A stretch of DNA of 64,000 bases from Neoscytalidium dimidiatum (lineage: Eukaryota > Ascomycota > Dothideomycetes > Botryosphaeriales > Botryosphaeriaceae), in assembly GCA_037367355.1 (NCBI GenBank), contig CM074704.1, forward strand, positions 1,674,001 to 1,738,000. Direction: 5' to 3'. A model generated the notes under the pieces. The model worked only from the letters and a program-made list of their open reading frames with translations, was not told the origin of the DNA and did no database searches. Position 1 is the first letter of the stretch. The number at the start of each line of letters is the position of its first letter. The position numbers were made by a program, and so were the translations under genes. Shown here one piece after another: positions 12,181 through 24,631 of the stretch.

Positions 12181-14522
12181 TCAAGCAACGCCCGAAGGGC
12201 CATTCATCCAATCTTCACCTCGCAAATCAGGCCAATACAGGCTCTGCAATCCGCCGTCGTAGATTGAAGTATCGATGAAGCGCAGATCCAGATCCGGCTG
12301 CGACAAGAACTCCTGTAACGATGGCTCCGCCAGTGCCATCCCTGCGGTCACCATGGACCCCGGTGTATACTGCATTTCCTCACTGTGGACGGCACCTGGA
12401 ACGGTGGACGACAGGCCGGCAGACTGGTCGACAGTATATGAGCCGGGTCCACCTGCCTCTCGCATTAGATGCTTAATGGCGTCGATATGTCGGCAGAATT
12501 CCTTGGCTGCAAAATTGCCATTCTGCTCCAGCTGGCTCAGAAACTGCGCTGCCGTTTCGAAATGATCTCCGTCGCTTTGTGAGTCCTTGCCGTTCATTAA
12601 GCTGGAGATAGCTAGGATGGTGGCAGCAGAGAAGAGATACTGAGTGTCGAAGTAGCCGAACGTGGCGAAGGCACCATCGATCCAGGATTCGGTGAGAAGG
12701 CGGTAGGAGTGGCGTGCGCAGCGGATACAAGCTTCAGCGAGGGCGAGGGCGGTTTCTGGTATTGGAGGTGTGGGTGAGCTTGCCGGATTTCGGAGGGATT
12801 CTCGGTATGTGCGGAAGACATGCAGTAGAATCGGCCGCGTTGCGAGGACAACAAACTGGTAGATGGGGTTAGAAGTTAAAGTCTACGCACGGAACGCAGT
12901 ACGAAGGCTTACTTGGTTGAATGAAAGGTGTATATAGATGATGGGTTTTGGTTTCGTTTGCAGCGATTCGTCTGTTTCCAGTTGCAGATGAGATGGGAGC
13001 TCTTCGACCCAGCTTCTCAGATCCCGCAACGCTTGTTGGACTCTCTGAGAAAAGGCACCATGCTGACCCTTGCGTTTGTAGATCGAGGCAATGATGTGGG
13101 TGGCCAGCCTTGCCAACTTGATGCTTGCAATAATATACTCTGGATCCCCGAAATCCCGAGCCTGCGGTCCCGTCAATCCCTCGTTGGACGGCAAGTCGAC
13201 ATCAATATCATCATCTTGAATAGATGCTGGCTGGCCTAATTTCGACGCCCACATCCGATCACAGGTGTAAGCAGTCCACCAAATCCGATGGCGGTGTTCT
13301 CTGGCTCCCCTGTCGCTGAGCTGATATTCCGGTACGTTCAAGTGAAGGCCCATTACGATACCCAGACGCACTGCTGAGCTTGCCAAGTAATATGCAGCAT
13401 GGCGTCGGTTGATCGTCAATGAATAAAATGACTGAAGGATAGTCAGCTGTGGGTTCATGCAGAAGTGACGACACGAGTCTTACAAGAAGAAGCAATATTT
13501 CAATGGAATCCATCCGTGGGCGCTCACCAAGCACGCGGAGCATCCTACTTGCACGGGCAAAATACGCTATGCCTGGAAAGAAGCCTTCTGAAGAGACGGT
13601 TCTGGTAGAAAACACTTCACCCAGGGCGAAAAGAGCCCACAGCTTGCATTTGAAAAGCTCATCACAGCCTGACGGGTTCCGGATGGCTATCTCAAGGCCG
13701 TCGCAAATAGCACTCCGGCGAATGACGTGATAACGCTGACAAATAGTATTCAGGGAGACCTTCACGAGGAAACGAGCGCGCGGGCCAGTCGGCCACGGGC
13801 AGTCAGCGTCGGCCAGCGTCATGAGTTCCTCATCGGTCACATAGTGTGTGCGGGGGATGTGTCTATGCTGTGTATCTGAGATGGCTTGGCGGAAGCGTGT
13901 TGCAAAGGCAGCGTCGGCAGCCTCGGCTATGTGGATGGGCATCTCTGAAGTGTTTATCGGGAGGAACCAAGCGCGATCCTCAACCAAAGGATTGCGAACA
14001 GCCTCGTCATTTTCCGAAGCTTCACCTGTGGGCTCGGCGTCGTGAATTGTTGTTGTGTTGGGAGTCGGCAGAGCAGTAGCAGAGCTGCTGTTGCGGGTAG
14101 ACTCCCGCAGACGCTCGTTTTCCTCAAGGAGCTCCTCGATATAACTGCGTAGAGTAAGTCATGGCTCGGTCCCGCACGGGATGCTTGCTATCTGCTGCAG
14201 CTCACTTCTGGCTCACTCGCACTTGACGATCTCGAGCGGGGTAGATGCAATCGTCGGGGCATTCCAGCTGCCTACAGTTTGTGCATGGATGGCCACCGGA
14301 GCATTTGACTTTGCGCGTATGACATCTTCGACAACTGTTTCAGAGTCTCTCAGTACCAAAGACGCAGAAGCGTATTTGTGGAACCGCCATGACGCAGCCG
14401 ATTGGGGTAAAAACTCACGCGACAGGCTTGGTCCTCGGCTTATTAGTCAGAATGCCGGCTCTGTACCTGTGCGAGGCAGAGCCAGCGCGCAGAGCTTGTC
14501 TTCTGTCTCCTGAGTCGCTCAT
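12181..14522 (-). CDS. Zn2Cys6 fungal transcription factor with fungal_trans domain
   Basis: Minus-strand exons 14419-14522, 14206-14334, 13484-14144, 12913-13431 and 12181-12855 give 695 residues. The start is MSDSGDRRQ. The binuclear cluster occupies about residues 36-63, as C-R-R-C-HTRKVK-C-SGGHP-C-TN-C-RQLECPDD-C. Exon 1 ends just before the first Cys. A basic linker and a short coiled coil (YIEELLEENERLRE) follow and would mediate dimerisation. The middle region (HAAYYLASSAVRLGIVMGLHLN, HRHRIWWTAYTCDR) is the fungal-specific regulatory domain. It should be a nuclear DNA-binding regulator. Its target is unknown; the adjacent convergent MFS transporter is a candidate. Introns of 52-84 nt all preserve frame. 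I see no break. Confidence 0.9.
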
Positions 14523-15723
<1,201 letters not shown>

Positions 15724-16193
15724 ATGACAATCACAGCAGTTGCAGATGGCACCGCAGACACCGAACTCATCTACGAAAAGCTCCACCTAATCATCTCCGG
15801 CGTCTTAGTCCACCTCTCCACCGTCCAGCGCACCATCCCCAACGACATCAACCCCTTCTCGCCCCAATGCTCTTCCTCCACGGCTTCGGCTCCACAAAAG
15901 AAGGCTAAACCGACCTCCACCAGCACCCTTCCTTCGCTAACCGCCCCTTCCTCGCCCACGACGCACCCGGCTGCGGCAGCTCGCACTGCGCCGACCTCTC
16001 CGCCATCAACATCCCCTTTCTCGTCCGCACCGCCCACGCCGTCCTCGCGCACTACTCCATCACCACCTCCCACCTCGCCGGCCATTCGATGAGCGGCCTC
16101 ACCGCGCTCTTCCTCGCGCACGCCCTTCCCGCCCGCGTCCTCTCCTTCGCCAACATCGAGGGCAACATCCGGTGTGGTGGAAGTGGACTGTAA
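15724..16193 (+). pseudogene. Truncated alpha/beta-hydrolase relic
   Basis: The frame PMLFLHGFGSTKEG, stop, TDLHQHPSFANRPFLAHDAPGCGSSH, then TTSHLAGHSMSGLTALFLAH and SFANIEGN is the N-terminal half of an alpha/beta-hydrolase. It contains the HGFG oxyanion motif and the nucleophile elbow G-H-S-M-S. A TAA at 15906-15908 interrupts it where the family usually has an aromatic residue. The conventional ATG at 15724 is in a different frame from the rest. Similarity stops abruptly after NIEGN near 16170, so the cap and the catalytic Asp and His are missing. The gene is dead. A copy of the 64-bp hairpin repeat begins about 130 bp downstream, which may mark the breakpoint that removed the 3' half. Confidence 0.7.
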
Positions 16194-16325
16194 AAGAGAA
16201 TTCAAGATATGCAGTGCCTTTCATGGAGCGGCAACGCGGGATGAAAAGGTTAGACTTTGCATTCGGGAGTTTGTAGAATTAGTCACGTTTATCTCTATTC
16301 ACAGCGCGTTTCCCCCCTATTATGC

Positions 16326-16389
16326 TGTAGGACTATATAAGGCCACTAGCCAGCACTGCAAAACAGTGCGGCGTCGTACTTTTTCAGTC
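16326..16389 (+). repeat. Hairpin repeat, copy A
   Basis: This 64-bp sequence matches the reverse complement of 19364-19428 at about 60 of 65 aligned positions, with one indel and four substitutions. It begins TGTAGGACTATAT and ends CTTTTTCAGTC. It contains a stem-loop, GCACTG-CAAAA-CAGTGC. Similarity stops sharply on both sides. It could be a small MITE-like element or one arm of a longer inverted repeat. I see no target-site duplication. Confidence 0.85.
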
Positions 16390-16464
16390 TCTCATATGCT
16401 TTTTCTCCAACTGAGAGGCATCTCGCAAACCTAGGAATGGGACAACTCCAACCACTTGCCTCAC

Positions 16465-17587
16465 CTACTCAACGTTGATGCAGACCTTACCAATGTGTTG
16501 TCCGCTCGCGAGGTACTCATATGCCGCAACCACCTCCTCCCTCGTAAATCCAAATGTCTTTTCCACAGGTACATCCAAGCCCTTCGCCCCCACAAATCTG
16601 ACCACATCCTCCAACAACTGTGTACTTCCAACCGTAATCCCCCTAACAACCGCCCCTTTGCTCAACGCGAGCGCCGCCACATCCGGCATCTCTGACTGCG
16701 GAATGCTGGCCAGGAAACCGATGACGGAGATGATGCCACCCATGGCGATGGCCTCAATGCTCTGCGCAATAGTCCCGGCACCACCGTTCTCCAGGATGAA
16801 GTCGACGCCGCGGTCGCCGTTGAGACGGCGCGCTTCGGCCGCCCAGTTGGGAGCCGCCTTGTAGTTGATGGTGTGGTCGGCGCCGTACTTGGCCTTGACG
16901 TGCGCAAGCTTGGCGTCCGAGGAGGAGGTGATGATGGTGGTGGCGCCAGCGGCTTTGGCTAGGATGAGGCCGGTTATGGAGACGCCTCCGGTGCCTGGGC
17001 AACATCAGTCGGACCACCACCGAACGGGCATTTTTTTTTTTTTTATCTTAGGATCAGAGAAGATACCGACCTTGAAACAGGACGGTCTGGCCCGGCTTCA
17101 GGGGCAAGTTGCCGCAGAGCGCGTTCCACGCCGTGACGCCGGTGCACACGAGGCTGGCCCACTGCGCGTGGCTGAGGGGTGATTCGGAGGGCACCTTGAC
17201 CACGGCTTCGGCGGGCAGCACGATGTACTGCCTCAGCACGCCGTCGACGGGACCGCCTTGACCGTTGTTCCAGTTTTGCTGCGGGCCGTACAGGTTCGTG
17301 GGGTCGAACGTGCCGATGACGGTGTCGCCTCTGGCCAGCTCTTTGACGACTGCGCTGCCGACCTCGACGATCTCGCCGGCAGCGTCGGAGCAGGGGACCA
17401 CATTGTCCTTGACTGGGAAGGGATATTTGGAGGTGGAGATGGCGATGTCGCGGTAGTTGAGCGAGACGGCGCGAACGCGGATGAGGACTTCGCGGTTGCT
17501 GATGGTGGGGATGTCTTCTTGGAAGGCCTGCAGTTCTTGGAAGGACTTACGGTCGCCGGCCAACCGGAATACTTGTTGTGAAGGCAT
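16465..17587 (-). CDS. MDR-family NAD(P)-dependent alcohol dehydrogenase / quinone oxidoreductase-like
   Basis: Minus-strand exons 17071-17587 and 16465-16994 (intron 76 nt, phase 1) give 348 residues. The GroES-like catalytic part holds SLNYRDIAI and VVPCSDAAGEIVEVG. The join restores the nucleotide-binding loop Q-G-T-G-G-V-S, followed by a Rossmann domain (GLILAKAAGATTIITSSSDAK). The usual structural-zinc cysteine cluster is not obvious, which favours the zinc-poor members of the medium-chain dehydrogenase/reductase superfamily. These reduce or oxidise carbonyls, alcohols or quinones with NAD(P). The exact substrate is unknown. The gene lies between two inverted copies of a short hairpin repeat and next to two pseudogenes, yet its own frame is intact. 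The C-terminus (KTFGFTREEVVAAYEYLASG) is full length for the family. Confidence 0.88.
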
Positions 17588-18979
17588 GGATTTGTGAATG
17601 GGTCCTAGATGATCTTCTTTGCTGATTGGTTATTTGCTTCACCAACGGCGGGCCTTGGTGGCTTTTATTCCAAGAAATGCAGGAAATTTGGCCTGAGAGG
17701 TTTCGAAATCTATTACATGATCCGACCTCGTGGCGAAGATTGCTAAGCTACGATTACAAACGCCAGTGTTGATAATCGAAGGAGCACGACAGAGATGAAG
17801 TTGGGGGACAGATGCAGATGGCGGACTACGTTCTTCCAATGCAAACGTGGTCTAGGAACATATTGCCTAATGATGCGAATAGGGAATGCGCTGCCGAAAC
17901 TTATCCGCATCGATCGTTGGTGTTACGTGCCTGTGTTGAGTGTCTCCAATGTTCGACCAATCATATGTACTTCTCCAACTGCCCTCTCCGCACGTCTGAC
18001 AAATCAGCAACAGGCTTTCTCCAACTACAACGAATAACCTCCAATTCATTACTACTTCTTGACTACCTGCTCAGCCACATAAGCTTCTCTGACAAATATA
18101 AAAAGTACTCCAATTCAGAACATGGTAACCAGACTTCCCAGCTCTTGCACACGCTTGCAGCAATGGGGATAAAGTGGGTGCAAACGAGAGGCTTGGAGAC
18201 ATTTTTGAAAAGAACCTGCTCGGTGAAATAAGGCTGTATAAGTTAGCACAGTCGTCAAGTTATAGGGCTATCCAGTCTTATCGCCACTTTCCTCGGATGC
18301 TGTACTAGCTACTCAATCTACATCTTCAAATTCCTGGCGGCCTTGGCCTCAGCGCCTGTGACCTCTTAACAGGTTGAATGGTGATGATGAGGACGGAATC
18401 GTGGTGCTTAAGCTGACTATTTTATCACATTATGATCGTCATACGACAAAGATTCGGTTTTCCCCACTACCCTCCACCCTCTCCCCTCTCTTCATATTTT
18501 TCATTTGGACATGAGAAGCGCAAAACCATAATGATACCGTCGGCGAACAGCTCATTACTCTCTGTTGAATATTTATTCCCACTTAGCTGCAACAACACCG
18601 GTACTACTTGTAACATCGAAGCCCTGAACTAAGGCTCACTTACGGGATTTTGCTTGGCCTGACAAAGGTGCCTTACAGTGTTGGAAGCATCAGCTCATGC
18701 GCGTGTCAGCACAAGGCTTTGCTGACCGAGGCAGACTGATTGGCGGGGCTTTATGCAGCAGGCTTGAATGAGAGTCACCGAGGCAGCTGGTATCCGCCAA
18801 ATGCACAGCACAGCCCCACCGCCAGCTGTGCAGCCTCGTGGAAAATCAGAAGGTGAACATCCCCTTCTTTGTCTCGCTGCCTGGCTGGTCTCCCTCTACA
18901 CTCTTCTCCTTACCTTCAAGAGAGCTGATCTTACCTCATCTTCACTGTGTACGGCTGAAACTCGAGCGCCTTCACAATT
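17588..18979. other. AT-richer spacer
   Basis: No gene is supported. Base composition is visibly more AT-rich than in the flanking active genes. Several short frames end at random stops. The right end leads into the first recognisable codons of the STAND relic. Confidence 0.5.
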
Positions 18980-21900
18980 GCAGATCCTCTTTTTATCGCT
19001 GGCAGCATAGCAGGCCTTTGTTCCTTGGCAGACTTAGTGTTCAGCCGCGTCTATCGATGTGGCAAAGCTATACACAATTCCAAAAATTATATAACCTCTC
19101 TCGCCAAAGAAACCCGCACCCTAGTAGGAACACTGCACAGCCTGTCCCTCCTCATCTCTAAATTTGATCAGGGGATAACCGAGTCCGAATTCCGCCTTCA
19201 CCACATCCATTTCTGCCGAAAGGTCCTCCATAGATTCAGCGAAAGCTTGAAAGGAAAGACGAGACATTGAATGGGAACAAAGCTGCATCATCCATCAAGC
19301 TGAAGCTCCAATGGCCCTTTTCCGCCTGACACGAAACACATGATTGATGATATCATCCTGTCGGACTGAAAAAGTACGACGCTGCACTATTTTTCAGTGC
19401 TGGCTAGTGGCCTGAATATAGTCCTACACATCCAAAACCAGAGACATCTGGGTGCAGCATTGTCAACGGAAAGTTTTACAAAGCTGCTGAAATCATTGTC
19501 CGTCCAGGGAGAAATTCGTGACGGCGTCGAGGATATTCAATTGTAACTCCAGCGCAAGTAAATCCTAGAGACACGCATTGCCATGAAAAAGAAACGACAT
19601 GAAGTTTTCGAATTTTTCGGTCGTGTGGATCCCAGCTCCAACCATAACACCAGCCTAAAGCTCCGACACCCTCTTACAGGTTCATGGCTCACTGACCACG
19701 ATAAATTCAAGTCATTGCTAAGAACACCTGCCTCCAAACTTTGGTTATCCGGAATACCAGGTGCAGGAAAAACAGTGTTGGCGTCCGCCGTGATTGAAGA
19801 GTCTTTTGAAGCGGAGCAGCCCGGAGCATGCGATTGCGTATTTCTACTGTGACTAAAAAGACGAGGAGCGCCAAAAGGCTGTCAACGTCTTCGGTACTTT
19901 TGCTATCCAATTGACCCGGCAGGACCAAAGCGAGCGGGCGTACAAGATGCTCGAAAGCCTCTATGACGAATATCACGAACAAACCATATCTTCCCCAGAA
20001 ATAACAAAGCTCACCTCACTTGTAAAAGAGATGAGCATGTTATTTTTCGTAGGTATCGATACTGTCGATGCTTTGGATAAGTGCGGCAAAAACACAGTTG
20101 ATATCGTGGAATCGATCTTCGATCTTAACTCCGAGCTACAAAGCAATGTCAGGACTCTTTTCCTCAGCCGTGAACGAGCATGAAATTAGACAAGTCCTCC
20201 GAGATGACTTTTACCATATCCCTATTGCAGCGTATAACGATGACGTGAGTCTGTACGTGGCAGCGGAAATCGAGGAGAGGATTCGGAAAAGGAGACTACA
20301 GGTCAGGAACCCCAATCTAAAAAAAGATATCATAGAAAAATTTATCGAGGGTGCACAAGGAATGTAAGTTCGCTCTTGTCGGAATCATCCTCTGAACGAT
20401 GCTCACCGTTCGATTTAGGTTTCGTTGGGTAGCATGTCAGGTTAATTATATATGCGAAGTACGAGCCGACATGGCTCGCCATGAGGCTTTGAATAGACCC
20501 CCTCCTGACCTCCTTTGGACATATGAGAGGATACTGGATAGAATAAATAGTCGTCCTTCCGAGGTGCAAGTTTTGGTACGCAACACGTTGCGTTGGTTGA
20601 TCTATCATGGAGATCGCCTCACGACTCCTGAACTTTGCAAAGCATTTACATTAGAGGTCAATTACCAGACTTCCCAGGCAGAGAAGCTGCCAGAGGAAGA
20701 AGACTTGCTCATTTATTGCAGTAGCCTTATCCGGAAGTCCAACGACGGGGAGAGCCTTGAAATCTCACACTTTACCGTACAGGAATTCCTCGAGGCGATC
20801 GTACCGGATTCAAAGCCGCACTTAGCCAAATTTCAAATCTATGATGCCGATGACAACTTGTTTCTAACGGAGATCTCCATCGACTATCTGAGTTTTGAGG
20901 AACTTAGCATCACTCTACCCAAGACCTTTGGAGAATGGAAGCTCAGAAAAGTCAAATATCCTTTCAGATCGACTGCATGTCGCTTTCTACTTGATTCAGA
21001 AGATGAGTGGGCCAATGATGGCCTATTCGAGAAAGCGACGAGATTTTACAAGCCAACCAAGAGTGTCAATCTTCTAGATTGGGCTATTGACGTTTCCGTT
21101 TCGAATACGCTAATGTTGAGAGAGACTGATCTGTCGGAAGGCGTTTAGTCTGAGCTCTTTAAACATGTCACGGCTGGAAGTGTCAGCCCTTTGCACTTGT
21201 TCGGAACGTGAGAGTCACACAACGGCTTCTACAAAATGGTTGCGATCCTAATGCAATAGGGCCGTATGGCACACCGCTTCATTACGCTCGGTGCGGCGTG
21301 GATATTCTATATTTGAGCAATGATCGTATTTATGATCGTGTTCCACTGGACTCCGCGTAAGGAGATCAACGTGAGGTCCTCAATATCCTCCTTGGAGCGG
21401 GATCCGACCCTAAGATTGACTCGCTCTCAAATGATGGAAAGAGAGAAAGAGACCGTACAATGTTCTTATCTTTGATCTGGGCCGAAAGTCGCCCAGATCG
21501 ATCGAATAATCTGTGCGTGGCTAAATCAGAGGTTGCATCGTTGGTGGGGAAACATAGCGGGTGTGTTGACCAGACATGCATCGAATACTTAAGAGAAATC
21601 CACGCCTATGGGACAGAGATCTCGCAGGGTTTATAGAGAACCCTTCATACGATTAAGGCCGAACGGGTTGAAGTTGCACTCCACGATCAATTCTTGGAAG
21701 TCGCGTCTAGAATTGACCCTGAATTTCGGTCTAGGTGGACTAGAGAAAGAGAGGCTGAGGATGTCCACGCAGTGTTGAGGAAAGAGGTTGCTGATGCAAA
21801 CAAAGCCATCCATGCGTGACCCATGTTTGATCTCCAAGAAGAACCGACTTCTTTGTTGCGCGACTCAAATACCTATGTGGATGCTGCGGACCCACAAAAT

Positions 21901-23840
21901 CTTAGAACGGCTTTACACGAGGCTGTGATGAACGGGTCGTGGGGTGCAGCTAACATCCTACTCGAGCATGAAGCAGACGTCAACAAGATTGATGCAATGG
22001 GGCAATCCCTATTGCAAAATGCGCCGTTTGCAGAGATACACGGTTCCCCATACTGCCTCTCGAACATGGAGCGAATTCGATTCTGGAAGATAAGGAAGGA
22101 CGATTGCTTTGGCACCTTGCCGCTAGTAAAGATAATTTGGAAGTCCTCGAAACTTTATTTTCGACGGAAAAGCAACCAGAGAAATATCTTGCAAGAAAAT
22201 CGAAGGACGGCTCCACGCCCGCCTTAGCTACCGCACACTCGGGAGCGGAAAAGTGCTCTTAGCGCTTGTTGGAGCAAAAACTCGTATGCATCTGTATTCG
22301 TTGTCTGGTCTTCGTTTGGAAGAGAGCGAAGGAGCTAAACTACCCAGCGGCGCTAGCGCCGCGCTAAGAGTACCTGCCATAACAGCGCTTCTGCCGCATG
22401 TAAGCAACGTCGTCAACGATGCAGCTGGTGATAATACTACATTGGCTCATTTTGTCTCATCAATGACGGTCAATGCACTCCAAGGTCTTCTGAAGAAGGG
22501 GATAGAAGTGCCTACGATAGATCGTAAGGGATAGATATAACCCCCCCTTCATAGACTGGTTTCGAATCCGCACGATGCGCATCTCAAGGACAAGGCAGAG
22601 CTGCTGATTCAACATGGCACTGGCACTGGAGCCATAGCCTCTTCTGGCAAAACGGTGCTCCATGTTCTCCTGGATCATGATAACATTTATTTTGAAGAAG
22701 AGTACTGCTCAACTGTTGAGATGTTCGTGACAGTTGACAGTGTCAATCTATCAGACGCGCGGGGCAGCTAGGGCTGTGTTGCATTACTTTTGCGAGCATG
22801 CATATTTAGCACAGAAGGCTGACCAAGGCCTAAAAATGATCTTACAGATGCGGCCTAGCTTCGAGATAACGGACGAGGCTGGGAAAACTTGCTTGGATCT
22901 CCTTGTGAGATCCGTGGAGGTTAACCTTGAAAACGATGGAGCGACATTAAAGATCGCCAAAGTTTTTGAAACCTTTCTGGATCATCCAATTAAACTGAGC
23001 GCTTCTGCTTCAAATTGGATAGGAGTGCGGATGATGAAATGGGCCATAAAGTCCGCACAGACGCCTTTGGTGCGGAAACTTGTGGACCACAGGATCCAAA
23101 CACATGGCCCTTTCGCAGATCACAACCACGAATCGCCCTTAGAGTTCGCATGCTCCATCAACTATGAGCAAGAAATCTTCAGAGTTTTGGTGGAAAGCAC
23201 GAATGAAAAGGTACTCGCGAAGACAAACAGTCATTCATACCTTGGTTTATTACACCGCCTTTGCGGTTCGGATTCGACAGCCAGCCCAAGCAGCCTCAAG
23301 TTGCTATTAGAGACCGGTATCGATGTTGACATGCATGGCGCAAGCTCTCTACATGAGACACCATCCATGCATGCTGCTCGATCTGGAAAGGAGCAACACA
23401 TGAAGCTCCTATCCCAGGATGGGGCCGACATTCGCAAATCGGATGTAAGCAGAAACTCAGTTGCAGAAATCGCAGCAGGTAATGGACGGCTTGCCGTCTT
23501 AGATATCCTAAGCAGCCGCGAATCTATCCAGAGCCAGCAAAATGGAAAACGTTATTGAATCTTCTCAATAAATTCTCTCGGACAGGTGACTACTGTACAC
23601 TTCTACACTACACAGCTCCTTTTCCGGACGTATTGGAGTACTTGATAGAACATACCAGCATCGCCATGCTCGATAGCACGACTCGCCGGTGCGAGACGCC
23701 TTTACATTTAGCTGCACACCTCGGGCAAGCGGAAAGTGTTCGCTTTCTTCTATCCAAGGGAGAAGACCCAAACGCATGCACGGAACCAGTACTTCTGAAA
23801 CCATCAACATCCTCGTAGCCCACGGTACAGAAATGGGCAA
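18980..23840 (+). pseudogene. Decayed STAND gene: helo-like/PigL-type N-domain, NACHT, ankyrin repeats
   Basis: Fragments lie in the order of a fungal NLR-like receptor. At 18980-19270 is an N-terminal signalling domain (GSIAGLCSLADLVFSRV, TLVGTLHSLSLLISK). At 19583-19852 is a linker and the NACHT Walker A G-I-P-G-A-G-K-T. At 19911-20363 are further NACHT blocks (VRTLFLSRE). At 20419-21148 is a winged-helix part (WTYERILDRINSRP, HFTVQEFL). Ankyrin repeats run from about 21170 to 23820 (LRTALHEAV, TPLHLAAHLGQAESVRFLLSKG). A GT-AG intron at 20364-20418 is still spliceable. The gene is broken many times: in-frame TAA at 19544 and 19559, a shift and stop near 19853, a shift near 20170, and stops near 21146, 21357 and 21634, among others. 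A 65-bp hairpin repeat lies in the N-terminal part. Intact relatives act in self/non-self recognition and programmed cell death. Confidence 0.85.
19364..19428 (-). repeat. Hairpin repeat, copy B (inverted relative to copy A)
   Basis: This is the reverse complement of the sequence at 16326-16389. Its own stem-loop is GCACT/AGTGC. It lies between the N-terminal domain and the NACHT part of the STAND relic. The 12-bp palindrome GATGATATCATC lies just to its left at about 19345-19356. Confidence 0.85.
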
Positions 23841-24631
23841 AGCAGATTAGAAGAGACGCCGGCCGAGGGTTCGAGCGTTTGTGGCAGTGAGGTCCCGAAT
23901 GGGGCAAGGCTCCCCTCCTACTCACTTCCATTTATCCATCCTTTGCTCTCCTGCTCTACTTTCACTCCGGAGAAGTTCAAGGGTGAAAGCATTGAAGAAA
24001 GGGTCGAGATTGTTTCCTGTAAGGCATTAAGGCCGAAAACTACAAAGCAAGTTCAATCTTATGGATTCTGGACCTGAAACCGCTAATTTTTGTGTTCTTC
24101 AAGCCAACTATTCGCATCCGATGCCCTGGTGTTGCCTGGCCGGGAGTGTAGCGTGAGAGCCGTTGTTCGGATATCGCAGGGGATGGGGGTCCGGGGTAAC
24201 GGACAAAAGTAGTAAGGGTCTATCTCCGAGGCAGATCCAGCGGTGTCTCAAAGAACCAGGGCCGGGGAGAAGTCCATGTCACGTGCAAAGCACGTGGCGA
24301 TCCGTGCGCGCGCCGTCGACCTGCCATTTAACTGCCGAAGGCCGCATCCCTCTCCTTTCCCCGATCCGACTTCCAGGTAGGGCTGAAGTTGCGCTCTTTG
24401 AATCTCGATCGGTGCTGCATATTTTCCTAGCTGCAGAGCCGAGTCCCGCCTTCCCGCATCCAGATCTTCCCTTTCTTCGACCCCGGATCTTCAGGGTCCT
24501 TCCCGCAAAGCCCTAACCGCCCGCATCCGGAACCCCGACTTCCACCAACAACCAACCTCTGTCGCCGCACCCGCGACGCGCTGAGAGAGGGGGGAAAAAT
24601 AAAACATTCGACCTCTCCTCCCACGACCATC
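23841..24631. other. Spacer and 5' flank of the F-box gene
   Basis: No gene is visible. The right half holds paired CACGTG motifs, and a C-rich leader precedes the F-box gene. Confidence 0.5.
24279..24296. promoter_or_regulatory. Paired CACGTG E-boxes
   Basis: Two perfect CACGTG palindromes, the first extended as GTCACGTG, are separated by five bases about 340 bp upstream of the F-box gene ATG. CACGTG is bound by bHLH factors such as Cbf1. No function is shown here. Confidence 0.35.

Noticed and set aside
16326..19428. A complete DNA transposon bounded by the inverted repeats
   Set aside because: The interior holds an ordinary dehydrogenase gene and no transposase, and the flanks show no target-site duplication.
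22550..22580. tRNA B-box-like GGTTTCGAATCC
   Set aside because: No matching A-box or cloverleaf could be drawn; it lies in the ankyrin part of the STAND relic.
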